A stretch of DNA of 7,977 bases from Rhodoferax sp. (GCA_029946045.1 JAQSDS010000035.1:1-7977); one strand, 5' to 3'; counted from the stretch's first letter, positions 1 to 6,537 are shown. Notes: a model not told the origin generated them from the sequence alone. Program-made: numbers and translations.

Positions 1-1884
1 GCCGCCCAGCACCGGGCAAACCGTCAGGTTCACCAGCGTGAAGTGGCCGTTGGTCCTGACGCGCACACCCTGCGCGTGCACCGTGCTGCGGCTGGTGGCC
101 GCCTTGTGCAGCGTGACGGTGAGGTCACGGCGCAAACCCTCTCGCGCCATTTTCAGAATGTTGTAAATGCCGGCCACGCCCGGCGCCGGTTCCAGGTACA
201 TGCCAGTGCGCCCATGCAGGTAAAGAATGTCGCCGCTACCGTTGACCAGTGCCGCCACCGTAGCCACGTGCTGCAGAAGGGTTTGCTCCGTCAGCTCGCG
301 CAGCGAGTGGGTCGGCGGCAGGACGGCTTTGCCAGCCGACTGGGCCAGCGCTTTCTCAACCAGCGGCGGCAAAAACCGGCCCAGCGCGGCGCGTTGCGCA
401 CCCTGAAAGTCTTCCTTGCGCTGATGAATCTTGGCCTTGCGGTCAAGCACGGCAAACAGCTCACCCTTTTCTCCGGCAGTCTCCGAGCTGCCCAGAAACA
501 AATAAGCACCGGGTTGCAGCGCGTAATGGAACAGCGAGATCAGCTTGCGTTGCAGTTCGGCACCCAGATAGATCAGCAGGTTGCGGCAACTGATGAGGTC
601 GAGCTTGGAAAACGGCGGGTCCTTGATGATGTCATGCTCCGAAAACACCAGCAGGTCGCGAATCCCCTTATGAACACGGTAGGCGCTACCGTCGGACTCG
701 AGCGTAAAAAACCGGGCCAGCCGCTCGGGAGAAACATCATCGGCAATACCCACTGGGTAAAGACCGGTGCGGGCCACCGCAATGGCACGGCTGTCGATGT
801 CGGTGGCAAACACCTGTACCTTGTAGCTGGCCTTGAGAAACTCGAGCCGTTCCTGCAACAAGATGGCCAGCGAATACGCCTCTTCGCCGGTGGAGCAACC
901 CGTGCACCAGACGCGCACGGCAGCGCCCACCGGTTTGCCCTCGAACAGCCTTGGGACCACTTGCGCCTCCAACGCGGCAAAGGCGTCGGGGTCGCGGAAA
1001 AAGTTGGTCACGCCGATCAGCATGTCATTGAACAGCGCTTGCACTTCGACCGGGGTTTGCTGCAAGTATTTGACGTAAGCCTCCATACCCTCAATTTGGT
1101 GCACCGCCATGCGCCGCTCGATGCGGCGGTAGAGGGTGCTGGGCTTGTACTGGGAGAAGTCGTGTCCGGTCTGGGTGCGCAGCAGAACAAATATTTTTTT
1201 CAGGGCGTTCTCTCTGAGCGGTTCAGCGGCCTTGAGGTCATGCGGCGGCCGGGAAAAAGCATGCGCCGTGTAAGCCATGGGTTGGGCCGCCATTTCAGCC
1301 GGGGGCAGTTCAAAGTCAACCAGGCCAGTGGCCAGCGCGCTTTGCGGCATGCCATCGAACTCGCTCGAGGCCGGGGCCTGCACCATCACCATGCCACCCT
1401 CGCCCTTGATGGCGCGCACACCCAGCGTGCCGTCGCTGCCGGTGCCCGAAAGCACGATGCCGATGGCGCGCTCATGCTGGTCCAACGCCAGCGAGCGAAA
1501 CAAAAAATCAATCGGCATGCGGTGGCCGCGCGGGGCGGCGGGCTCCAGCAATTGCAGCGTGCCGTTCAAGAAAGCCATGTCGCGGTTGGGCGGAATGATA
1601 TAGACGCAGTTGGCCTGCACCGCCACGCCGTCCACCACCTCGGACACCTTCATGCGGGTGCGCCGCTGGATCAGCTCAGTCAGCAGGCTCTTGTGGTCCG
1701 GATCGAGGTGCTGCACCAGCACAAAAGCCATGCCGGGGTCAGCCCCAGGCGGCATCCCCGAAAAAAATGCTTCAATGGCCGCCAGGCCGCCGGCCGAAGC
1801 CCCGATACCAACGATGGGAAAGGATGGCGGCAGGATCGGGTCAGCGTCTGGCTTCTTCGCTATGACTTTGGGGCGCGTGGCCAT
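1..1884 (-). CDS. CheB-CheR fusion: protein-glutamate methylesterase/methyltransferase, 3' end outside the window
   Basis: I translated this by hand from the minus strand. The frame stays open for 628 codons to the window edge, so the C-terminus is missing. Residues about 20-200 are a CheB methylesterase domain: GIGASAGG with Ser30, VQHL with His59 and SGTGSDGTLG with Asp151 fit the Ser-His-Asp catalytic triad. Residues about 225-490 are CheR: an N-terminal helical part (LYRRIERRM), the SAM-binding motif WCTGCSTGEEAYSLA at 326-340, FATDID at 359-364 and the DLISCRNLLIYL segment at 429-440. From about 528 a PAS-like segment begins, as in long CheB/CheR-PAS fusions. There is no N-terminal receiver domain, unlike classical CheB, so activity is not controlled by direct phosphorylation of this part. 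Such proteins would add and remove methyl groups on glutamates of a receptor-like partner, which is not in view. The start ATG has GGAG six bases upstream, and no other ATG lies between it and the upstream in-frame stop. It follows the kinase gene by 81 bp, probably in one transcript. Confidence 0.93.
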   Translation of the reverse strand, partial: MATRPKVIAKKPDADPILPPSFPIVGIGASAGGLAAIEAFFSGMPPGADPGMAFVLVQHLDPDHKSLLTELIQRRTRMKVSEVVDGVAVQANCVYIIPPNRDMAFLNGTLQLLEPAAPRGHRMPIDFLFRSLALDQHERAIGIVLSGTGSDGTLGVRAIKGEGGMVMVQAPASSEFDGMPQSALATGLVDFELPPAEMAAQPMAYTAHAFSRPPHDLKAAEPLRENALKKIFVLLRTQTGHDFSQYKPSTLYRRIERRMAVHQIEGMEAYVKYLQQTPVEVQALFNDMLIGVTNFFRDPDAFAALEAQVVPRLFEGKPVGAAVRVWCTGCSTGEEAYSLAILLQERLEFLKASYKVQVFATDIDSRAIAVARTGLYPVGIADDVSPERLARFFTLESDGSAYRVHKGIRDLLVFSEHDIIKDPPFSKLDLISCRNLLIYLGAELQRKLISLFHYALQPGAYLFLGSSETAGEKGELFAVLDRKAKIHQRKEDFQGAQRAALGRFLPPLVEKALAQSAGKAVLPPTHSLRELTEQTLLQHVATVAALVNGSGDILYLHGRTGMYLEPAPGVAGIYNILKMAREGLRRDLTVTLHKAATSRSTVHAQGVRVRTNGHFTLVNLTVCPVLGG

Positions 1885-1899
1885 CAGATGCTCCGGTGT

Positions 1900-1915
1900 C
1901 AGGCCGGGTGGCCTG
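1900..1915 (-). promoter_or_regulatory. Stem-loop just upstream of the cheB-cheR ribosome site
   Basis: In the minus-strand transcript CAGGCC, loop ACCC and GGCCTG form a perfect 6-bp GC-rich stem with a 4-base loop. It ends five bases before the GGAG ribosome site of the CheB-CheR gene. It could modulate translation of the second gene relative to the kinase, or simply separate the two. The pairing is seen in the sequence; the role is inferred. Confidence 0.4.
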
Positions 1916-1956
1916 GTTAATCAATAGTCGGCAGTGTAGTACCGGCTTCTCGCTAG

Positions 1957-1970
1957 CCTGAGCGCTCAGG
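1957..1970. repeat. Perfect 14-bp palindrome over the kinase stop codon
   Basis: CCTGAGCGCTCAGG reads the same on both strands and contains the TGA stop of the kinase gene. There is no T-run after it in the minus direction, so it is not a standard intrinsic terminator. With no spacer it would make only a short hairpin in RNA. It may be a protein site, an mRNA 3' structure or chance. Confidence 0.5.
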
Positions 1971-4900
1971 GCGCGCGGGCAACGGCCAGTGCCAGGCCTT
2001 CGTCGAGTGCTGCCATGAACTCCTTGACCCGGATCGGCTTGGTGAGGTAGCGGAAGAACCCGGCCTCCATGCCTTTTTCAATGTCACGCGGCATGGCGTT
2101 GGCGCTCAGCGCCAGCACTGGAATATGCCGTGTGACAGCGTCTTCCTGCAAAATGGCCAGCGCCTGCATGCCGCTGATGCCGGGCAGGTTGATGTCCATC
2201 AGGATCAGGTCGGGCTGGTGCGCGCGCGCCATGGCAATGCCGCGCATGGCATCTTGCGCCCCAAGCAAGCGCATATCCGGGCGGCGCGCAATGAGCTGCT
2301 CCACCAGCGCCATGTTGGCCTGGTTGTCTTCTACGTAGAGCAGCGTGCGCACCGATTCAGCTGGCAGTGCCAGCTCAGCAGACTCGGCAAGCTGCGGCAG
2401 GTGATCCAGCACCAACTGGGGCGCATGCGAGGCCTTGAGTTCGAACCAGAAGACACTGCCCACACCCACCGTGCTGGTCACACCAATTTCACCTTCCATC
2501 AGTTCCACCAGACGGCGACTCACCACCAAACCAATACCTGTGCCCTCCTCGGCCCCCGACTCCTGCCCCAGCCGGTTGAAAGGCTGGAACAATTGCGATA
2601 TTTTCAGTGCCGACAGTCCTTCACCACTGTCTCGCACACTGATACGCAGGTGCCCCGCAGAATGAAGCGCATAACTCACCTCGGCATGACCGCCTGGGCG
2701 GTTGTATTTGATGGCGTTGGAGAGCAGATTCACCAGCACCTGCTTGAGTCGGGTGCGGTCGGCGATAACAAAACAATCACCCGTCACAGGAGGAAACTTG
2801 ATCCGAATACCTTTTTGCTGGGCTTGTGGTGTGATCATGGCCTGGCAATCCTGCAGCACGTCCTGCAGCGAAGTAGGTTCCAGCGACAAGGACAGACGCC
2901 CCGATTCGATCAGGGCCAGGTCCAAAATTTCGTTGATCAGTTCCAGCAGGTACCAGCCGGCCGTGAGAATTTGTCCGACGCTGGCGGCTTGTGTTTCGGA
3001 CGGCGGCGGTGTGGCTGACTCCAGCAACTGGGCAAAGCCCAGGATGGCATTGAGCGGTGAGCGCAGCTCATGGCTCATGTTGGAGAGAAAGTCTGACTTG
3101 GCCTGGTTGGCATGGTCGGCCAAGCGACGAGCCCGCTCCAGTTCGACATTCTTGTTCTGCAGCACCATATCGAGCCGTTCCCGCTCGGCTTCGACCTGCT
3201 TGCGCGCCGTGTTGTCGGTGCCGATCAGCAGATAGCCAATGATGCTTTCCTGGTCGTCGCGCAGCGCAGTGACGGACACCACCGCCGGGAAGCGGCTGCC
3301 GTCTTTGCGGATATAGGTGAGCTCGTAAATGTCTTCAATGCCGCGTGATGCCTTGAACACCAGCGCCTCGAAACCGGGGCTGATGTTGCGCTCGAGCTCG
3401 ACGCTCAGGGACTTGGCCCGGGCAACGACCTCTTGCGGATCAGAAATGTCAGCCGGTGTGATCTGGTTCATCACTTCAGCGGCGGTGTAGCCCAGCATGC
3501 GCTCGGCGCCCACATTGAAAATCTGGATCACCCCCTTGGCATCGGTGGCGATGCTGGAAAAATTGGCGCTGTCAAAAATCGCCTTTTGCAGGGCGCCGGC
3601 CTTGCGCAGTGCCTCTTCTGCTGCTTTGCGCGTGCTGATGTCGCGCAGAATGCCGGTAAAGTAACGCTGACCACGCAGCGTCATTTCGCTCACGGCAATC
3701 TCCAGTGGAAAAGCACTGCCATTTTTGCGCCGACCCATCACCTCACGACCCAAGCCAACGGCACGGTCCTCGTCACTGACCCCATAGTACGCCAGCGACC
3801 CATTGTGGTGATCCTGGTCAAGTTCAGGAATCAGCAAACTCAGGTGTTTGCCGCCAAGCTCGGCCGCGCTGTAGCCGAACATGTGTTCGATGGCCGGATT
3901 CACGGTCTCGATGATGCCTCCGTGGGCATGGATGGTCACCAGGCCATCGACCACCGTATTGAGAATGGTTTGCACCAGCGCAGCACTGTCGCGCAGGGCC
4001 TGTTGCACGGCATATTCGTCGGAGATATTGCGAAACACCAGGACCGCGCCCACCACGGCACCTTCAGAGGAACGGATCGGAGCGCAACTGTCAGCAATGT
4101 CAAATTCGCGTGCATCGCGGCCAATCAACACCGTGTGGTTGGCCAGGCCCTGAACGGTGCCATGTGCCAACACATCGACCACCGGCATTTTGGCCAGCGT
4201 ACGACTGTCCTTGCCGACGATATGAAACACCTCGTTCACCGGCTTGCCAAGCGCCTGCGCCTGCGTCCAGCCGGTCAGTGCTTCAGCCACCGGATTGAGC
4301 AATGTGATGCACGCCGCGGCATCGGTGGTGATGACGCCATCGCCAATCGAATTGAGCGTGACCCAGAGCCGCTGCTCACTCTCTTGCAAGCGGTGGATGG
4401 CCTGTGCCAGCAGGGTATTGCTGGTTTCCTGCGCCTGCAGCAAATGCAGGGTTTCAAGGTGCACCAGACTCTTCACCCGCTGTTGCGACCGTTGGTAAAT
4501 CAAGTAGGCGAAATTCAATGCGAACAGCAACGCCAGGGCGGCGACCACAAACAAAATAAGGAGCAGACGACGCATGGCGGCGTCAAAACTTGCCTCATTG
4601 TGCAAACGGGCGGTGGCTTGCGCCAGGACAAAGCTGTCTATGGCGCTGCGGATCTGCTCCATCAGCTGCTCGCCCTTGCCTCCCTCTATCAATAAACGGA
4701 CGGCATTCAGGTCACCGGCGCGGCGCAGGGCGATCCCATTGGCAAGCTCAACCATTTTGGATTCAATCAAAGGCGCCAGCACGTCCAGACTGTCTCTGTC
4801 ATCGGCATTGCCAAGTTCATCACGCAATGCTTTCAGCTTGGGAATGACTTGATCACGTACTGCCAGATACGGTTGCAGATAGGTCTCCTTGCCTGTCAAC

Positions 4901-5100
4901 GCATAGCCCCGCTGGCCGGTTTCGGCGTCTTTCAGGCCAGAGAGCAGATCGCTGGCCAGACTGAGGACATTGCGGGTGTGCTGGCGCTGGATGGCGGCGT
5001 CCGAAATCTGCTGGTAAGACCAGAACATGAATGCAATGCCGCTTGCCATCAGCAACAAGGCAAGCGCCAGCCAGGTCAAGGTCTTGGGAATGATTTTCAA
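1966..5100 (-). CDS. CHASE3-PAS hybrid sensor histidine kinase with C-terminal receiver
   Basis: This 1044-residue inner-membrane kinase should sense an extracytoplasmic or internal cue and autophosphorylate. Transmembrane helix 1 is at about 8-28 and helix 2 at about 178-202. Between them lies a periplasmic CHASE3 domain with its hallmark DAETGQRGYALTGKETYLQPY at 58-78. Three PAS domains follow at about 242-360, 370-490 and 502-635; the last two carry PAC-type motifs RKNGSAFP and RKDGSRFP. HisKA has SHELRSPLN with phospho-acceptor His677. The ATPase has the N box NLLSN (791-795), DSGEG (824-828) and GTGIGL (853-858). The receiver (about 918-1035) has Glu924/Asp925, phospho-acceptor Asp969, Ser999 and Lys1021. 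All key residues are present, so the kinase looks active. There is no Hpt or DNA-binding output, so a separate phosphotransfer partner is expected. The start is TTG, with only a weak GAG as ribosome site; it was chosen because it gives Lys2 and Lys6 just before helix 1. The next Met (18) would cut into the helix. Confidence 0.93.
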   Translation of the reverse strand: MKIIPKTLTWLALALLLMASGIAFMFWSYQQISDAAIQRQHTRNVLSLASDLLSGLKDAETGQRGYALTGKETYLQPYLAVRDQVIPKLKALRDELGNADDRDSLDVLAPLIESKMVELANGIALRRAGDLNAVRLLIEGGKGEQLMEQIRSAIDSFVLAQATARLHNEASFDAAMRRLLLILFVVAALALLFALNFAYLIYQRSQQRVKSLVHLETLHLLQAQETSNTLLAQAIHRLQESEQRLWVTLNSIGDGVITTDAAACITLLNPVAEALTGWTQAQALGKPVNEVFHIVGKDSRTLAKMPVVDVLAHGTVQGLANHTVLIGRDAREFDIADSCAPIRSSEGAVVGAVLVFRNISDEYAVQQALRDSAALVQTILNTVVDGLVTIHAHGGIIETVNPAIEHMFGYSAAELGGKHLSLLIPELDQDHHNGSLAYYGVSDEDRAVGLGREVMGRRKNGSAFPLEIAVSEMTLRGQRYFTGILRDISTRKAAEEALRKAGALQKAIFDSANFSSIATDAKGVIQIFNVGAERMLGYTAAEVMNQITPADISDPQEVVARAKSLSVELERNISPGFEALVFKASRGIEDIYELTYIRKDGSRFPAVVSVTALRDDQESIIGYLLIGTDNTARKQVEAERERLDMVLQNKNVELERARRLADHANQAKSDFLSNMSHELRSPLNAILGFAQLLESATPPPSETQAASVGQILTAGWYLLELINEILDLALIESGRLSLSLEPTSLQDVLQDCQAMITPQAQQKGIRIKFPPVTGDCFVIADRTRLKQVLVNLLSNAIKYNRPGGHAEVSYALHSAGHLRISVRDSGEGLSALKISQLFQPFNRLGQESGAEEGTGIGLVVSRRLVELMEGEIGVTSTVGVGSVFWFELKASHAPQLVLDHLPQLAESAELALPAESVRTLLYVEDNQANMALVEQLIARRPDMRLLGAQDAMRGIAMARAHQPDLILMDINLPGISGMQALAILQEDAVTRHIPVLALSANAMPRDIEKGMEAGFFRYLTKPIRVKEFMAALDEGLALAVARAP

Positions 5101-5187
5101 ATTAGCGTACTCGTGATGCAGGGCTGCCTAGACGTGAAATGAATAGAAAAGCTCGCGTGGCCTGCGCTGCGCTGCGCACCAACGGAC

Positions 5188-5193
5188 CTTATA
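5188..5193 (-). promoter_or_regulatory. Candidate -10 element for the kinase gene
   Basis: On the minus strand this reads TATAAG, five of six matches to the sigma-70 -10 consensus, about 88 bases upstream of the TTG start. The -35 region at normal spacing (AGCACT/GCACTT) is poor, so the promoter may be weak or need an activator. Confidence 0.3.
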
Positions 5194-5280
5194 CACGCAT
5201 CGAACGCCCAAGTGCTCATGCTTTGCCTGACAGGGTCATTCATTGACAAGCATGGAGCATACGCCTGTCGGCTGGCGACC

Positions 5281-5298
5281 TGTGTGCGCTGGCGCACA
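5281..5298. promoter_or_regulatory. Putative operator copy 1 (TGTG-N10-CACA near-palindrome)
   Basis: TGTGTGCGCTGGCGCACA contains perfect 7-bp arms TGTGCGC (5283-5289) and GCGCACA (5292-5298) around a 2-base spacer. It matches copy 2 at 15 of 18 positions. It lies 148 bp upstream of the OsmB-like start and 181 bp upstream of the kinase start. The symmetry suggests a dimeric regulator; the N10 spacing differs from the N8 (TGTGA-N6-TCACA) of a CRP site. The regulator is unknown. Confidence 0.45.
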
Positions 5299-5333
5299 TA
5301 GGCCCACGATTCAGACACCAAAACTATTTCGCT

Positions 5334-5351
5334 TGTGTACGCAAGCGCACA
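5334..5351. promoter_or_regulatory. Putative operator copy 2, direct repeat of copy 1
   Basis: TGTGTACGCAAGCGCACA differs from copy 1 only at positions 6, 10 and 11 and starts 53 bp after it, close to five helical turns, so both would face the same side of the DNA. It also overlaps an 18-bp palindrome at 5330-5347 (CGCTTG...CAAGCG) that is symmetric except for one base pair. It ends 94 bp before the OsmB-like start codon, a position that fits an activator or repressor of that gene. Confidence 0.45.
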
Positions 5352-5434
5352 GACCCCTGGCCGCTGGAATTCAACAATGCAAGCTCATCCGTGCCAGCAC
5401 GTACTGTGTCACACGATCCGATGTCTAACCCAAT

Positions 5435-5438
5435 GGAG
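5435..5438 (+). promoter_or_regulatory. Ribosome binding site of the OsmB-like gene
   Basis: GGAG (in TGGAGAA) lies seven bases before ATG 5446. It decides the start: the same frame is open further upstream to a TTG at 5335, but that extension would bury the lipoprotein signal peptide. Confidence 0.8.
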
Positions 5439-5445
5439 AATTCTC

Positions 5446-5655
5446 ATGAACTTTACCCAACGCATTTCTACTGCTGTGATTTTGTTGGCTGCCCTGGGCC
5501 TGGGCGGCTGTGCTGGTATGACACACCAGGAAAAAGGCACTGCGACTGGTGCGGCGATTGGCGGGGTCGCTGGCAACATCATTGGTGGCGGCCTGCTGGG
5601 CACCGCCGCCGGTGCCGCCGTAGGTGGTGTCATTGGCCACGAAGTGACCAAGTAA
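5446..5655 (+). CDS. OsmB-like glycine-zipper outer-membrane lipoprotein
   Basis: The product is 69 residues. Residues 1-21 are a lipoprotein signal peptide (Arg6, hydrophobic core AVILLAALGL) ending in the lipobox LGGC, with Cys22 as lipidation site. The residue after Cys is Ala, so sorting to the outer membrane is expected. Residues 31-65 are a glycine zipper (GTATGAAIGGVAGNIIGGG, then AAGAAVGGVIGHEV), which can form a two-helix membrane-associated hairpin. Length, layout and the C-terminal GGVIGH(E/Q)V resemble E. coli OsmB, an osmotically inducible lipoprotein controlled by RpoS and Rcs. I leave the symbol empty because orthology cannot be proven from sequence reading. The ribosome site GGAG is well placed. 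The gene diverges from the kinase and is followed 82 bp later by another small envelope gene. Osmotic or stationary-phase induction is inferred from the family only. Confidence 0.85.
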   Translation: MNFTQRISTAVILLAALGLGGCAGMTHQEKGTATGAAIGGVAGNIIGGGLLGTAAGAAVGGVIGHEVTK

Positions 5656-5681
5656 AGCGCTGTGCGTGGGCCTGCAGCGCA

Positions 5682-5711
5682 GGTCAATGCGGGCTTGGAC
5701 GCCGCTTGACC
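5682..5711 (+). promoter_or_regulatory. Strong stem-loop between the OsmB-like gene and the next gene
   Basis: GGTCAA (5682-5687) pairs with TTGACC (5706-5711), and GCGG (5689-5692) pairs with CCGC (5702-5705), leaving one bulged T and a 9-base loop: a 10-bp stem in all. No T-run follows, so it is not an intrinsic terminator. It may stabilise the 3' end of the upstream mRNA or limit expression of the downstream gene. A smaller overlapping hairpin, CCTGC-AGC-GCAGG at 5671-5683, could compete with it. Confidence 0.5.
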
Positions 5712-5737
5712 GCGCACAACAAGGCCTGTCGTTGAGC

Positions 5738-6103
5738 ATGCAACTTCATCAAAAGATTTTGGCACTGGCGCTGACCGCGTCGGTGCTGTTGCCGCTTGTC
5801 CTGGTGCCTGCACCGACGGCGGCCCAGATGCCGCAAGCTGCAAGCCCATATTGCAGCGATTGCGGTGCGGTCTCGTCAGTAAACCTGATTGAGGCACAGA
5901 ACAAAGGCGGCCTCCCCGGCGCAGGCCTGGTTGGCGCCTTGCTGGTCAGCCAAGCGGGCGCTGGCAACAGCAGCCGGCACTTTGAGGTGGTCGTGCGCAT
6001 GCAAAGTGGCAGCTTGCAAACAGTCACCTACGCCACCGAGCCTGACTTCAAAGCGGGCGACAGGGTGCACGTCATCGACGGTCTGCTGGTACACAAACCT
6101 TGA
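5738..6103 (+). CDS. Exported protein related to glycine-zipper (17-kDa/SlyB-type) family, zipper nearly absent
   Basis: The product is 121 residues. Residues 1-29 form a signal peptide (Lys6, hydrophobic 7-23, PTAA before a likely cleavage after Ala29); there is no Cys there, so it is secreted rather than lipidated. The mature N-terminus has YCSDCGAVSSV at 38-48, a Cys-x-x-Cys pair seen in periplasmic relatives of the family. Residues 82-115 (HFEVVVRMQSGSLQTVTYAT, then FKAGDRVHVIDG) match the small beta domain that ends those proteins. The glycine-zipper block that normally separates these parts is reduced to a short Gly/Ala/Leu stretch at 57-77. The frame is open upstream to 5666, but ATG 5738 is chosen because it starts the signal peptide; the ribosome site there is weak. 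It probably shares a transcript with the OsmB-like gene. Its exact function is unknown. Confidence 0.75.
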   Translation: MQLHQKILALALTASVLLPLVLVPAPTAAQMPQAASPYCSDCGAVSSVNLIEAQNKGGLPGAGLVGALLVSQAGAGNSSRHFEVVVRMQSGSLQTVTYATEPDFKAGDRVHVIDGLLVHKP

Positions 6104-6244
6104 CCATGTCCCTGGAGCTGCCACGCTACTGGGCGTTGCTCATGGGCGTGCCCGGTTCCAACGCAGTCCAGGCGTTGCGGGCAAGCCAGCGCCAGCAACG
6201 CCGCCGCCGGGTTGATGGCAATTTTTTTGGCTCCAGAAGGCCGC
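6104..6244. other. Convergent intergenic region with a hairpin and a T-run
   Basis: No gene is seen here. GGCGTTGC (6171-6178) and GCAACGCC (6195-6202) form perfect 8-bp arms around a 16-base loop, and seven Ts follow at 6222-6228, about 20 bases later. That distance is too long for a classical intrinsic terminator, so any termination role for the plus-strand gene is tentative. GGCGTTGC also occurs as a direct repeat at 6132-6139. Confidence 0.35.
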
Positions 6245-6261
6245 TTAAATCTGTGATTTAA
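6245..6261. repeat. 17-bp palindrome over the stop codon of the coiled-coil gene
   Basis: TTAAATC (6245-6251), spacer TGT and GATTTAA (6255-6261) are perfect 7-bp arms that include the TAA stop. It is AT-rich and would be a weak RNA hairpin without a following T-run on the minus strand. It may be chance. Confidence 0.4.
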
Positions 6262-6529
6262 AGTAGCTGAAGGAATGCACAAAGGCTTCTCGCACCTTAT
6301 CCATTTCCGTCGTCATGGCTTTCCAGCTGTCTTCACTCGCTGCCTTGAGTTCATCAAGCTTGGCACTGGCCAGCTTGGACTGGTGCCGCAGCTTGCGCAT
6401 TTCTGCCAGATAGGCATCGCGGGCATCAGCCTTGGCTTCCTTGGCTTTGGTTTCAAGTTTGTTCATGTTGGCATCGAGCTCGTCGAGTTGGGCTTTCATG
6501 GTTTCGATGTAGACGTTTTTAGCGGTCAT
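6245..6529 (-). CDS. Small coiled-coil protein, resembles Sll1863-type stress proteins
   Basis: The product is 94 residues, with no signal peptide and no membrane helix, so it is probably cytoplasmic. It is almost wholly charged alpha-helix with heptad-like spacing. The N-terminal YIETMKAQLDELDANMNKLE and the following Lys/Ala/Glu-rich helix recall the small coiled-coil proteins annotated in many betaproteobacteria and cyanobacteria as Sll1863-family stress-response proteins; this match is from memory. Residues 65-90 (SEDSWKAMTTEMDKVREAFVHSFSYF) form a more amphipathic end. Two in-frame ATGs exist, at 6535 and 6529. I chose 6529 because AGGAG (6542-6538) lies eight bases before it but only two before the first. 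It is the third gene of the likely operon with the OmpA-type lipoprotein, 31 bp downstream of it. The molecular role is unknown. Confidence 0.75.
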   Translation of the reverse strand: MTAKNVYIETMKAQLDELDANMNKLETKAKEAKADARDAYLAEMRKLRHQSKLASAKLDELKAASEDSWKAMTTEMDKVREAFVHSFSYFKSQI

Positions 6530-6537
6530 GGTCATGG

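Larger units (their letters stand above)
5101..5445. other. Divergent intergenic region, 345 bp, rich in inverted repeats
   Basis: This lies between the kinase (leftward) and the OsmB-like gene (rightward). No convincing gene is present. It contains three tandem TGCGC units at 5163-5177, a kinase-proximal -10-like hexamer at 5188-5193, two related 18-bp near-palindromes at 5281-5298 and 5334-5351, and smaller inverted repeats CGTGC-CA-GCACG at 5390-5401 and GTGT-C-ACAC at 5406-5414. A TTGACA at 5243-5248 has no matching -10 at normal spacing. I could not identify a good sigma-70 promoter for the rightward gene, which leaves an alternative sigma factor or an activator-dependent promoter open. 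Confidence 0.6.

Noticed and set aside
43..1920. A 625-codon plus-strand open frame antisense to the CheB-CheR gene
   Set aside because: It is an antisense shadow of a GC-rich gene. The minus-strand frame encodes clear CheB and CheR motifs, while the plus-strand product is Arg/His/Gln-rich with no recognisable domain and no good ribosome site.
2125..4695. Long plus-strand open frames (2125-3018, 3433-4695) opposite the histidine kinase
   Set aside because: They lie wholly inside the kinase gene, whose own frame has every expected motif. Their products show biased composition and no family features.
5163..5177. Three tandem TGCGC units as a repeat array
   Set aside because: Three pentamers in GC-rich DNA are too few to call an array and could be chance.
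5243..5271. TTGACA as a -35 box for the OsmB-like gene
   Set aside because: At 17-18 bp spacing the -10 position reads TGTCGG or GTCGGC, which is too far from consensus.
5097..5321. A 74-codon minus-strand frame ending at the kinase start
   Set aside because: It begins with TTG, has no ribosome site, and its product is Ser/Arg/Cys-rich without features. It also overlaps the operator-like repeat at 5281-5298 and the -10 candidate. At most a leader peptide from an inner ATG is possible.
5335..5445. Upstream extension of the OsmB-like frame from a TTG
   Set aside because: It would place about 37 residues before a clear lipoprotein signal peptide, and the inner ATG has a well-placed GGAG.
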